A stretch of 64,000 bases of DNA. It comes from Adiantum capillus-veneris. Its lineage: Eukaryota; Streptophyta; Polypodiopsida; Polypodiales; Pteridaceae. The notes below the pieces were generated by a model. That model was not told where the DNA came from, searched no databases, and worked only from the letters and a program-made list of their open reading frames with translations. Positions 1 to 13,000 of the stretch are shown piece after piece. The DNA lies in NCBI GenBank assembly GCA_014529385.2, contig CM043944.1, positions 77,953,884 to 78,017,883 on the forward strand, written 5' to 3'. Every line of letters begins with the position of its first letter. Position 1 is the stretch's first letter. Position numbers and translations under genes: made by a program.

Positions 1-2539
1 TACTTCCTTGGGTATATCTTGACAACAATCACCTAAAGAATGCCAATAGTTGGGTCTTACCCTTCTCCTGGCATCGGCTCTTAGCCTGTTTGGCTCATAG
101 ACCTTATGCAAAATAGTGTTAAATGGACGAACCGATGAAGACTAATTTGAGTAGCATCTTAGCCACGTGCTAGCTGTGAGTTAGAGCACCTTGGATCAAG
201 CTGACTCATGAGCAGAATATGTATCAAAAGCTTCGTAGAAGAGTTTCGTTATTTTTGAAAGAAATAAGAAAAAGAGAGAGAAGAAGAGCATGATGGGCTG
301 AGGAACTTTCCTTAAATTTGTAGAGTGTGTGCCCAAAATGTGTGCTCGTAGACATCTTATGCCTGAATTGCAGCTTATCATATAAGCATTTTCCAGTTTT
401 CCGGAATGACTCTCGCATCAAGAGAGGTAACAGAAAAACACAAAACTCATTCCGATCCACCTACCTTGCAGGGGTCGTGATTACCCGTGAAATAAGTCCT
501 AGAATTATCCTTAATCTGTTATGGACAGATTTGCGAGTGTGATAGCGGAAGCGTAATCTTTGAAGCGGTGGACTTTATGCCACTTGGTTAGCATACCTTC
601 TAGACAGATGTTGAAACCCTCGGCGAGAGTGATGGCCTCAACGTGAGAACCAAAACCATAAGTGCCTTGCACAGTTTAGACTGGTAGGAATTCTGTGAGC
701 TGATGTTCCTATTTGGCTAGTTTTCCAAACTTGTGTGTCACTGCTCGTGATGCCAAGTCATTGGGTTGTACCTTGGCACAAGGGAGAAGCCTTGCTTCGT
801 ATTAAATTTTCAAACCACTGGTCGTTGCGGTAACATGTGGTCCCGAGATTTGGAAGGAAAAAACGGATTCCAAACCGGCTCATAGCCATATCAACATAGA
901 CGCCCTCGCATATCCTATGCACCCGTCTGGCACATACTGAAATAATTTGTAAGCATATTGTCAAATCTCTCCCAAGTTAGTATGCGCATAGCATATGCCA
1001 AACCGTGGGCAATTTCACTACAAGATGCATAAATTGAAGCCTTGTTGATAGCCAAATCAGGCAATTGTTAACATACAGAAGGACAGAAAGAATCGACCTT
1101 GTCGAGCAATTTCAACTGGAATCAGACAATAATGTTGGGCTAGCATCCTCTAGCAGCTTCTAGAAACATGGAGAAGGAGTCGGCCATGCCGAAGAACTGG
1201 CCTCGTGCATCAAGTCAAGCAGTAGGATGTGCTAATCTCCTTGAGATTACAAAACATGGCAAATTGGCTATACTTTTGCATCAAAAGGGAACCACTGTGA
1301 AGCCGTGCTGCGGAGCAAGGCGGTTGGTACTCAAGCCTTGCTTGATTCCAATCTTTAACCCAATCAAATTTTTGGCGCTTACGATAATTGTCACAAGCCG
1401 TGCTTGTGCTTTGCGGTCGTAAAGGGTACGTACTATGCACGTCTGGTGCATGACATAGCGATGCAATATGTTCCAAAAACTTTACCAAAACAAATGCAAA
1501 AGAGTCTGCATACCGTATTACTAACTTATACCAACCTGACTTGCCGGCTTCGTGCACTTGCATGAGTAAATACTCACGTCGACGCTCCTTCTCAGCTTCT
1601 TGCTTGAAATTTGTGCAACTTGTGACAATTTACACAAATTAAAAAACAAAACAGAAATGCGAAAGGGACTTTGCGTACCTGTTGGGAAATTGACTTTGGA
1701 CTATGTCATGCAACCATAGCTAGTGCCTTGCATGAGCATGCATGCCATGCTTTTCGTATCAGTACGAATGTTCACTGCTGAATAGTGAGCCATGCTCAAG
1801 TACCACAATCAACGCATCGAAGATCGTCGAATCAATCAACATAATCGTCTTTGTCGAGGCATGATGGGATATGTCAATATCTAGGTTTGATCATCTTGTT
1901 GCGTAGGTTGGACATATTGGAGCACAAATTGACTGTGCTTGGCGCCTTGAGCTTCAAGTGGCCCTTGGCCGATTGTGCTTCGTGCCTTCCATAGGGAAGC
2001 ATTTTGGAAAAACCGCACATGTGTCCTGGCCATGGCTTGAAATCTTGCGCATGCTACGAGGTGTCGCTGCCGTGGGCTAAGGCCCTTAGGGTAAAGGTGC
2101 CCAATTTTGGGCGCTTGCTTGTGGACACCAAAAAAAAAAAAGAGAGAAGAAAAAAAAACCGTAGAAACCTGCAAACGTCCATGGCGGCTCTGCGCGACAG
2201 AGGAAACCACCGACCACAAGAGCTTGGCATCGAATTGGCGCTCAGGCTTGTGTCGAAGAATGCCCATCTCCGCCATGCGCTCCGATTAAGCCTATCTGCG
2301 GGCTGTTTGGTGGAGGTGGAGCTTTGCTCCCTCCCTGCTGCAAGCCTTACCCACGGCCTTTCGTCGACTCTTCCTTCCCTGCTTGTCGAGCGGTACTTCC
2401 CACGCGGCCATGCCTTTGCCTTGTCCGCCTGTCCACGAAATGAGAACGAGAGGGATAAAGAGAGAGAGCGAGAGAGAGTGCCAACGCAAATCGATAGCTT
2501 CCCTTCTCCTTCCCTCCTCCATAGCTTTCCTCTCCCCTA
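1..2539. other. Unassigned sequence left of an orphan PBS
   Basis: There is no recognisable gene here. If the primer-binding site at 2540-2551 belongs to a minus-strand LTR element, this stretch would be its internal region, but I find no gag, protease, RT or integrase motifs in any frame. It could be a non-autonomous element or unrelated intergenic DNA. An A-rich run with (GA)n lies at 2128-2158. Confidence 0.3.
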
Positions 2540-2551
2540 GCTCTGATACCA
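2540..2551 (-). promoter_or_regulatory. tRNA-iMet primer-binding site of a minus-strand LTR element
   Basis: The minus strand reads TGGTATCAGAGC, the common plant retroelement PBS complementary to initiator tRNA-Met. It is adjacent to a TG-starting sequence at 2553 (plus-strand view), as expected at an LTR/PBS junction. The same motif marks four other elements in this window. Confidence 0.6.
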
Positions 2552-2552
2552 A

Positions 2553-4980
2553 TGTAAGACCTAGGGTAACTGAACCTGGGATCCTCCTCCCTACCGCCCC
2601 TTATATAGGCTAGCTCCTACCACTTGCCCTAAGCGGATCCCCAGTCTGCACTGGTCCAGCCGCCCTTGGCCTAGGTCCCTGACCCCCTAGGTTGGGCCTT
2701 GCCCCGTAGGACCCTTGTCTTGACACTACACTGCTCATTGAATGCTACCCACAATGATAAGCTCACTGAACTTGCATCAACCCCTTTCTTGCCTGCATAG
2801 CCTCTCAGAGCCACCCTTGCTACTGCAAAATTCTCCCATGTGGGCACCAATATCGAGCCCTTTGCCCCTATCTTCTCCTTACTCAACGCCTACGCTTGCC
2901 TACACACTGGCACCCACCAGTTCTCTCCCCCCCCCCCAAACCATATGCACTTCTAGACTTTCTGCCATGTGTAGCACGGGAGCCCTCGTTAGAACCCTCT
3001 CCTTGTGCTGTCTGTGGTAGCGCTCTCGCCTTGTGTACTTAGAGCTATCAAGAGGCTCCCACACAACCTTTATTAGCAGCCCACCATAGCTCACCTCTCA
3101 ACCCATTGGCTCATTGCTTCAACTTTGCCCGAGTGGAAGCAACACAATGTCCAAATGCTTTGGACTACTACCGGACCCTCAAAGTGACCACCAATTGCAA
3201 CCTCATCATCCATCAAACCTTGTCCTTGCATGTGATATGAGAAGGGAATAACTTGTCGAAATGAGCTTGAAGGTTGCGAGCTCGTTGCTGCACAAACAAG
3301 GACCTTGGAGAGGCCCATGCTACAAGCACAATGGATTGGCAGAGGCAAGAAGCATGTGGTAGGAGCGTTCGATGAGCAAGTTAAACAACAGAAACCGCTC
3401 ACAAGAAGGTCACACACGTAGCGTTGAAATTTGTGCAGTGTAATTTGTCAATCCTCTTTTGCTACTCTCACCAACCCACCTCTCCACTTTTAATATGGGG
3501 ACACATGCTCACTCCCTAGAGATGAATAACCTTTCTCCATTGCGTGCTAAGGCTCATTAGCAGGCCAAAACAGTGCACCAAAATTGATATGTATGCCATA
3601 CCTACACAAGCAGCATTCATTGATGACAAGCCATCTATGGCTAGGCCAAGAAAAACATCAATCAACAAGAAAAGGGAACCAATAAAAAGACACAACGAAC
3701 AAAATACAAAGAAAAATATACCAACAATCAATAACAACAACAATCACATGGCAATAATTTCAATGACAGTATTGTCAAAAGTTGGAACATTTGTGTGAAG
3801 GGGAAAACTCCTCAGTTTGCAATAAAAAATAAACTATGTGACGTATAACACTCTATACCTCCAACCCTCATTTGTATAGTGAAGTTTGTGCGTCTACCTT
3901 TGCGATTGGGCGACTTCTGTGCTTACCCTAGTGGGTAAGGGAGGCCTCTATTTTTCTACACCTATCGGTGTTCAAGGAGAGGATTGTGTATTGTATGCCA
4001 TACCCCTAGTGTGTTTTTGGGGGGGAGGATTGATCACTATGTGAGTGCAACAGAACCCTAAAGGGGAGGGTTGTTGGGGTGCTGGCTTTATTGCAACATA
4101 TTTATATGAAACTCCCTCTACATGTGTATGCCTATATGTAAGGCATATGTGCAAACCCGTGTGATTGTAATCCTAGTCGACCTATCTATGTGGAAAGATA
4201 ACCAGATTGTGATGTCACTTGTGCTTATGGATATCCCTATCTTGCTCTATTTAAGAGCACACAATGTACACACTCTCTAAGTATTAATCTACTCTTACTT
4301 TTGTATCAATCTCTTGCTTAAGTGGTAGCATCTTGCTAATGTGCTCAATCAAATGTTTCAAGCATTCAAATCTAATGTTTCAACCATGAATGCTTAATCT
4401 TACTTTTGTATCAATATCTTACTTAAGTGATAGCATCTTGTTCATGTGCTTAATCAAATGTATTAACCATGAATGCTACATTAACTCATCCACCTTAAAT
4501 CTATATTAGGATATTGCTAAATAATTTAGGGTACTTTCACTCATAGGTAAGGCATGGATATTTATGACATAACGAAGGTGTACATCATGCAGCCTTTTGC
4601 GATTCGCCCCTGTATTTTAGTGCGAAACTTTGCCTCATTCTAGCAAAATTTTCAAAATTGAGGAGTAGGGTTCATTGGGCATCATTTTTCAAATGCAACA
4701 AGGTTACATGATGTCAACAAATGCCACCAGGGATTGCGCACAAAACATGTCTCACACACAAGCTCCCATCGGGTTCACAACTTGACATTCCAATCAACGA
4801 CCAAGATTCTTTCCAACACTTATTTTCAGCCATAGATTCCGAAAAAAGTGTGGCGTTCCTTTAGTGACAATTGACAACACTTGTTTTGTGATCATCATGT
4901 TCTAGCCATAGATCCCTTCGAAAAGTGAGATGTTCTTTAGTGACGTCTAAGAAGGCTATTTTGGAGGTGGCCCTTGTTGA
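2553..4980. other. LTR-like sequence (from 2553) and unassigned DNA
   Basis: Sequence from 2553 begins TGTAAGACC and is probably one LTR of the minus-strand element; its far boundary is not identifiable. A minus-strand TATATAAG (2600-2607) lies about 50 bp from the LTR end, a plausible LTR promoter. From 3800 to 4980 there is A/T-rich DNA; a TATTTAAG-type box near 4249 followed by CA-rich sequence suggests another decayed LTR. Segments 4285-4360 and 4395-4462 are imperfect copies of each other. No gene is supported. Confidence 0.35.
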
Positions 4981-5008
4981 CGATTGACGAGGGTAGCTCT
5001 CACCCACG

Positions 5009-5254
5009 GTGATCGCGAGAGAAGTGCACTTCATGTGCGCTCATATTATAGTCTACTAGTACGGCCGGCCGCCTTCGACGGCCTCTTTCTCTCCCCCCCT
5101 CTCTCCCTCTTTATCGCATGCAAATTCATTTTGGACTTTAACCTTCAGGTCGCAGATTGCGACACGTGTAAAGAGCTCCCCCTTCCGCCATATTATGTTG
5201 GTAGATAGTGATCGCGAGAGAAGTGCACTTCATGTGCGCTCATATTATAGTCTA
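5009..5254. repeat. 47-bp direct repeat upstream of SAC3
   Basis: The 47 bases at 5009-5055 recur without a difference at 5208-5254, separated by 152 bp. The unit begins GTGATCGCGAGAGAAGTGC and ends TATTATAGTCTA. It lies about 250-490 bp upstream of the SAC3 start codon, in the likely promoter or 5' UTR. It looks like a segmental duplication; 47 bp is too long for a target-site duplication. Confidence 0.85.
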
Positions 5255-5502
5255 TAGTGATCATTGAGAATTTGAGCACCTCATTGAAAAGGGAACATAA
5301 AGAGGATTCCTGTGATTGATTAACATCCCTTAATGCCATTTCACTGTGTGAACGGTCAACGTTGTCGCGGAAAGGTGCTGTGAGGCTCTCCCTCTCTGCC
5401 ACTCTCTCGAATACGTGCGGATTGTTTTCGGAGAGCCTGTGAGTCATGCTTAAATCGAAATGGGCTAGCGGCAAAGGCATCATCTAGCAGTCTCTGCATC
5501 AT
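5255..5502 (+). promoter_or_regulatory. Probable 5' UTR / proximal promoter of SAC3
   Basis: This is non-coding sequence immediately before the SAC3 start codon. I see no convincing TATA box, and several short overlapping frames without homology. The role is inferred from position only. Confidence 0.3.
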
Positions 5503-7012
5503 ATGGCAACTAGAGTGTCTCCTCGCAGCAATGCCTCCTCCGCATCTTCTTCCTCTACGTCCTCTACGCGCAGAACTTACCGAAACCCTAGTTTTGGCAG
5601 ACATTGCGACAACCCTAACTTGGATCCGTGGGTACCTGATGGCAGAAGTGCTTATGCAGCCAAGCAGCAGCAACAGCATACGAGAGGCCAATGGGGTCAG
5701 AAGTCTCATCAAGCTGGGAGAGGTTGGAGTGATTCCGCAACTCAATGTGCTACTAAGGAGAGTGACAGTAGGTTGGAATGGAGATCACAAAAGCAGGCAG
5801 TAGATAGCTTTTCAGGCTATTTAGACAGGGGGCAATTTCAGGGTGCCCATCAGCTGGAACGGTCATACAAATCCTCGTCCTTTCAGCCACAAGGCCTCCC
5901 TACCATGCGCACATCGAATGGCCAGTGGAATGTGAATCCTAAAGAACAAAGCTTCTATGCCCAGCAAAGTGAGCCACAATCCTCATGGGGAAGGCATCAA
6001 ACCAAGCCGAATCGGCTTGTTCCAGACAAATTTGCACGTGGAGGTAATATTACTTATGACCAAGGGTATACGTCAGGCAGAAACACGCATGACAATCATG
6101 GCATCCCAGCTACAATCCTCAATGCCACTTCAGAGATAAGAGGGACAGCTGCTAGTTTTCAGCAGGGATTTAGGGACTATTCTATAACTTCCAACCACGG
6201 ATCTTTAGGCCATGTCGGCCAATCTAGCCAAGGATCAAGACATTCAACAGGACGTGTTTCTGGAAGTGGAGGAGCAGTTGAATTGCAAAGGGCTCAAGGT
6301 GGTAGCAATGGATGGGAAAAGCCAAGAGTATCCAACTCAAGAGGCCTTGGAGAAAAAATTGACAGTTATCGGCCTTTAATAATCAGAGATGGAACTGGAC
6401 AGAGAAACGATGAGGTTGCAAGTACATCAGGTTCTTTAGCAACAAACAGATATTGGGAAGGTATGGGTGCAGTCACAGGTAGCTGGGCAGATGAATGTGG
6501 TGATGATGCCCCACAAACATTTCAGGTGGGAGCCAAAAGCGTTGGCAATACTTACAAAGCAGAACGGGGATACCATGATGTGGCAACTATAAGAAGGCCC
6601 AATGATAGTGACAATAGTCGGAGCAGTTTTGATACAGGTGTGGCAAATAGGGATAAGTGGCGTCAGAACAGCTGGCGAGGATCAAATGACAAAGTAGGTG
6701 CTGGTACCAGCACACATTCCCTAAACAGTAAACAAGGATCTAATGTCAAGCAAGGAGAGGCTGGTAGAAACAGTGGGCAACAGGGAAGCGTGAAGCATTC
6801 CATGTCCACTGCTTTGGATCATATGGGTAAGGCAGGGACGTCCAGCAATGAGAGAGGTGGTTTGCAGAAAGAGGTTTGTTTTCGTGGCAGTGAAGGTGGT
6901 CAGGAGGCTACAACGCCTAAGAATCAAATGCTCTCTGCACAAGAAAATGTTGAAGTATCTGATGATGCAACGCTTCCCTTCATTATGGGAACGTGCGAAG
7001 ACATGTGTCCTT
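5503..7012 (+). CDS. SAC3 gene exon 1
   Basis: This exon encodes residues 1-503 plus the first base of codon 504. It begins [10 protein letters not shown] and ends in the SAC3 signature GTCEDMCP. The donor is GTAAGT at 7013; reading through it meets a stop 11 bases later, which supports splicing here. Most of the exon encodes a disordered-looking Ser/Gly/Gln/Asn-rich segment with scattered Trp and Tyr. FG-type repeats, known from some SAC3B proteins, are not obvious. Confidence 0.85.
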
Positions 7013-10000
7013 GTAAGTGGATGTAAAGCTTTTCGCTGTTTCCGAAGGAGCCTGTTATTTGAGAGAATTGAGCATCATGAAAAATAGCTTTAGGAGCACC
7101 ATTTCAAGGTATCTTTAATTATTATGCTTTTGTTGTTGTGGAACAGTAAAGGAGCGCGAGCAGAGGGAGAGATTGAGGGATCTAGCTGTTTTTGAGCGTG
7201 TCAACAGGAATCCTAGCAAAACATCCAAACAGCTAGCTGTTAAAAAGGTTTGCTGCCGTGCACCTCCCCTTATTAGGCTGCCAGTCTTTTTCTTTTGTTC
7301 TGTTGAAAGTCTATCCCTGGTGTTGTGTTTAGTCCACTCCATTCCATTAGATGGCTGTCATGTTGATATCAAAAACAAACATCTGGAACCATGTGTTTGT
7401 GGCTTTTATAAATTCTGTCAGTTTTTTAGCCTTTGGCCTATGCCCATTTCTTTTAGTGAGGATTTCAATTGTACCTGTTCTTGGCCTGCTCATTGTGTGC
7501 TGTTTGTATGCTTCTGAGCAGAGTCACCATGGCTTTGTCACTTAGAGATCTGTTACTAGGATGGCGCCTCTTCCAGGGACTCATTTATTTCTCGAGGCAG
7601 ATGCAGATCCTTTGTTCATCTCGTCAGCATCTGGTTACTTGCGTGGCTCCCTAAGCATGATTCCAGATTTTTCTCACAAGGGTGATTCATTATTACAGTG
7701 TGGTTTGTACGGAAGCCCCAATGCCTTAAGATCCTTACTTAGTCTACAGCACTCTACCGCATGAGACAGCCTTACTGGGAGGTTGTAAGAAAATTCTCTT
7801 ACTCTTTGTAGTCAGCGGGACACGACAGCAGGCTGCTCCAAGGCAGCGGTGGAGTGCTGCTTTTATTAGACAGTGGTCACGATTACAGTTGTTCTTTTCC
7901 TTCAGCCTAGGGCAGATGCAGCGGCCTTACACACGCCACAGTAGTTTATATTACATTCCCCTTGTAGGCTCCCTTGATGAATATATCCTCTAGGGGACCT
8001 TCCCTATGGTCTTAGTATTGTACCTCCTATTGAGCAGACTGTTGTAGCATCTCACAAGACTCCTTGTACAGAGAGAGAAGAAGAAGAAGAAGAAGAAGAA
8101 GAAGAAGAGAGAGAGAGAGAGAGAAATGAAATGAAATGAAATGTTATATTAACGTCTTCAAAAAGCCAGAGTGACCTATGAGACCAGAACGTTACAATGT
8201 GGTGGATTGATACAAAGTCAGAGTAACAAAATGACAAAATAAAAATACTATGGAATCCTAAACTGGTAGGTGTGAACTAAGCAGCTAGCTGGGATAGCGA
8301 AATAACAAGAGATCGAGCATAGGTCGCTGGCGGATCTCATCAATCTCCGCCATGGTCAGCAATTTGACCAGGCATCGTGCATGTCGGGCCAAAGTGATCC
8401 GAATCCTCTGATGTAGCCTCCGTCGATGCTGTGTAGTCTCCGCAGTCATGGGCGTCTGGATCTCCCTAGCTAAGTCGCTCGGTCGATCAGTGTGCCTCTA
8501 TCGCTCGGTTGATTAGTGTGCCTCTGGTGTGAGGCGACGAGCTCTGCTGTGGTTGTAGCTCCTCCGGGCGTTGAGTGTCTGCTCTAGAGAAGTTTGTGAT
8601 GTGTCTCTGAGACTGGCTAGCCTCTCCTCTCATCAGGCTCTCTGTGTGTCTGTGCAACTCGAGCAGAAACAAACCAAGGCATCTCTGATCCTCGTACCTC
8701 ATGACTTTGTAGAGTGGTCCAAAGCCATCTCTGAATAAGCAGTGGAAGCGGCCTCGTATCTCGTAGTAGACGGGGCAGTGGCATGTGTCGTGGGTGTCTG
8801 GATCTCCCCAGCTCAGTCGCTCGGTCGATCAGTGTGCCTCTGGTGTGAGGCGACAAGCTCTACGTGGTAGTAGCTCCTCCGAGTGTCGAGTGTCTTCTCT
8901 ATAGAAGTCTATGATGTGTCTTTGAGACTGGCTAGCCTCTCCTCACATCAGGCTCTCTCTGTGTCTGCGCAACTCGAGCATAAACAAACCCAGGCATCTC
9001 TGATCCTCGTACCTCATGACTTTGGAGAGTGGTCCAAAGCCATCTCTGAACAAGCAGTGGTAGAGGCTTCGTATCTCGTAGTAGATGGGGCAGTGGCATG
9101 TGTGGTGTAACTCTGTCTCAGGCTCCATGTCACACAGGGGGCATGTCTTGGCCTCTGTTGGTACTCCACTGTAACTCTCAGTCTCGATCCGCAGATGGTG
9201 TTAAGATGTGCGTATTTGGCCAATAGCACATCGTATCCCATGAGACAAGTGGGTGTCCATGTATCTGGGCCTCGTCACAAAACCGTCCTTCGTAAGCTGG
9301 AAAAGATGCTCTCTGTAGAAAGCCATCTTCGTGTCCAACTCCTGTGCCGACTGTATCCATGTCCTCCTGGTGTCTAGCTTAGTCAGGTCCTAGCGGATGA
9401 GCCTGGTGATCTCGGATTGTGTAACAGTCAGAGAGGGTGCATCCAATGAGTACTTGAAAGGGGGCAATCTGTCTATGCTGAACCCAGCCCCTTAAACCAT
9501 GATGTCATCTCCCCATACCAACATGTTGTATCTCCCTGCATGGCTAACTATCGAGAGGATTCAAGTGCAAGACGGGTGTATCTGTCTCTAGGAAGTTTCC
9601 ACATGCGGTGTATGAAGGAGACAGATCTGGTGAGCGCCTCAGCCACTAGTGGGGGGGCAGCTAGCTCTGCTCGGATAATGGCACGTGGTACTGAAGCCTT
9701 GGCTCTAATGAGCCGCGAGATCATAGAGACTAGAGGCTTCTCCATGTTCTCCCATCCATCAGTGCCACGTGTCCTCCTGTGATGATCCAATGAAGGCCCC
9801 CATATCTCAGCTGCATAGAGAAATGCAGAAGCCACCAGAGTGTCAAAGAGTCAGAGCTTCGTCCGAGGCTCCTGAAACTGAACACATTCTCTCCAATCTA
9901 TCCAATGCCGCATGGGCTTTGGTCAATCTAGTCTCTACTGCTCTCCTCAATGAAAATGTTGGTCCACTAAAATCCACTTCAAGGTAAGTGTAAGTGTCAT

Positions 10001-13000
10001 GTGACACATCCCAACCCTATGTGTCCGTGGACAAGCTACACCATAGCAGGGTTCCCGTCAGCTCAGTCAGTTTAGATTAGCAGTGATCTGGCACTTTTGT
10101 GAGTCTATTCGTAGACCGTGCATGCCAAGTCACTTAGCATAGATGCATATCCTCCGGTTGCACACAACATGATCATCGGAATTCCCATCAGAATCCATTA
10201 GCATCAGTTAGGGGAATTTTCCAATGCATTTAGCCTATTTTCCTATTTATTGGGATTTTCACTTATTATTTTTAAGTGACTTTCCAACAAAAGTAGGTAG
10301 GGCAATTTTGCTAAGTTAATATATAAGCAAACCCAAGTTAGCACTTTCTGGCAGAAGAGGCACCTTGCTCAACAGGCAACTTCTCAGCAGAACCTTGGTG
10401 GATTCCCTCCAAGCAAGATCCCAAGCCTTGGCGTTTTCTCCAAGCAGTAGATTCCTATCCCTAGCGCTTTCAACAACATTCATCGCCGGAAAGCCAAGCC
10501 CTTGGCGTTTTTGCATCAGATCGTCGCCGGAAAGACCATCACATGCCTGGCGTTTTTCACATGCCCAACGTTTTTGGAAGATCAGCTAGCGTTTTTGATC
10601 AACCTCAGTCTCTAGCGTTTTGGATTTCGGCAATAGAAAAAGTAGCAGATTCAGACCACAAGAAGTAACAGATTCAGCCCCGTAAAGATCATCAGTTTTC
10701 AGCCATGAAGAACCTCAGTTATCAGCCCTAGAATGCAGATCTGCAGCAGTCAGAAACGCAGATTTTCAGCCTATGGAATAGCAGCAGATCAGCCCCAGGT
10801 TGGTTGCAGAAGTTCCCCCATTTTCAGCCATAAAAACGCAGCCAAAACAGTCATTTTCAGCCACCAAGAAGACCATGAAAAACAGCAGATAAAAGATCCT
10901 AGATTTCAGCCATCAAGTCGTCGTCGTCATCGGCATCAGTCCATTGCATTCGCATTGTACACCTTTGTGCAATCAAAGTAGACCACTCTCGCCGACGAGA
11001 GTGGGGCCTTCGGAGGAGGGTTTTACAACCTCTCGGTGTCGTATCTCTTCTCTCTCCTTCTCTCAGTCTCATTCACTTGCACGCACAATATCCACTCACT
11101 TTGTTCGTGATCATAGCACTCTCCATAAGACGGAAAGCTCTCTCTTTCCCTAAGAACTAAAAGGAACCTTGAGCAATAAAGATCACTAATCTTGAGAAAA
11201 TACAACATTCATTCTGCTGCACCTTACAGTAAGCATCTATATACTCCACCGTCTCCTGGCCGTATGTAAATGCGGGCGTTGACCTCGTGATTCACTGTGG
11301 GGTGGTATTAAATACCACGACCTTGGTTTTACCAAGGTTGACAGACAAACTACTCATGGGCAAACCTATGCAAAGCATCCAAGTGTCGTTGCATCCCCTC
11401 CGGAGAGTCGGAGATCAACACAATATCATCAACATATAACAATAGCCGAATCCATGTCCTTGCCAGCGATGCACCTCTATCACCATATCTCTCAATGTAG
11501 TCAGAAACCTCATCTACATACATACCAAATAGAGTAGGAGAGAGTGGGCAACCCTGCTTCACACCAATGGTGGAGTGAATCGGTTGTAGATAGACCCTCA
11601 AAGGTGCATACATGCCTTACTACTGATCTGTACAACGCCATAATCCCCCAAATGAACTTTGTGGGTACTACCATCTCCTGTAATCTGCGCATCAATCTAG
11701 CTCTAGGTACTGTGTCAAAAGCTTTGCGGAAGTCCACAATGCTACAATAGATCCGTCTCCCGCGGGATCTGCCCTCCTCAATGATGGCCCTGAGTGTCAA
11801 GATAAGGCCAAGAGTAGAAAAACCTCTCCTGAACCCTGCTTGCCCAGCTGCAGGCATTCCCTCCCTCTTTGCCCATCTACTTAGCTGCTGCTCAAGAATG
11901 GATGGGTACAACCGTGCCAATGTGTGTCCAATCATGATAGTGCGATAATTCCTAGGCTCCATAGGGTCTCCTGACTTGAAGATAGGTACAATCGTAGATA
12001 GGCTCCAAGTATCAGGCAAACCCTCACACATGGCACGATTAAACATAACTGCTAGAAGCTCTGCTAGTAGATCTCTGGCATGCATGGAATGCTCAGCCAC
12101 TAAGCCATCATGATCATATGCTCGCCCCGTCCTCATCCTGTCGATGGCCTTCTTCACCATCTCAACGTTGAAAAAAGCACGTGTGTGGGCATGGATTGGG
12201 GGGTCGGGAAGGGGTGGCCGTCCAGGAACTGTGTACAAAGATGACGCGTACTGACTCCCGGTCTCTGTAGAGATAATGGTGGTGGTTGGGGGGGGGGGGG
12301 GGGGGGCGCTCATGAAAGAGCCGCCATGCCTCACACCAGTCCTGACTCAAGAATAGTTGGTATAGGTCCTGCTCTAGTCCAGCCAAAAATGCCCTCTTCT
12401 TTCTTCGCACTAGGCGTCGAAAGTTTACTGTGATTGTCTGTGAGTGATGTCCCTCAAAAGCACCTCCCTCTGAAGTCTAGCTCTAGTATGGTGGCATTCC
12501 TCATCATACAAGCTGTTCTTAGGCATGCTCCGTGAACGGCGACTTTGCTCAGGTTGGGTACGTGGGTATGCCTCTGCTGCTGCATTATGTAATGTCTGTG
12601 TTAGTATAGTAGTAATCTCCTCTAGAGGTCGCCCTCACTCCTCAGTGCATAGGCGTCTGTAGATCCCGTCTATGTATACATAATCCGTCTCGTGCGTGAA
12701 GGTGTAGCGAGTAGGGGTTGCTACCCGTGGCCTGTGTGCTGCATTGAACTGGAAAGAGACGATCAACGACACAAGAGCATGATCCACTGCCACCCCAACA
12801 GGTGTGGGCCCAACTGTGGATCCTGGATACTAGAGATGAGATTCTTCTGTGCCATGACATAATCCACTGTGCTGGCTCCATATCTGTGTGGAAAGCACGT
12901 GAAACCTCCTGCGGCGGGAAATCTCTGTAGGCCATTCAAGATGGCCAATCCATGTGCAGTCTCCATGTCTATCAAGTGCCGTCCATACTCACTGCTCAGT

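Noticed and set aside
2004-2540. Open frame of 178 codons on the plus strand
   Set aside because: Low-complexity Lys/Arg/Glu and Ser runs from simple repeats, no domain, and it ends at the retroelement PBS.
5503-7026. Exon 1 read as a complete 507-residue single-exon gene
   Set aside because: The last four codons lie past a strong GTAAGT donor, and the SAC3 domain continues in frame in downstream exons.
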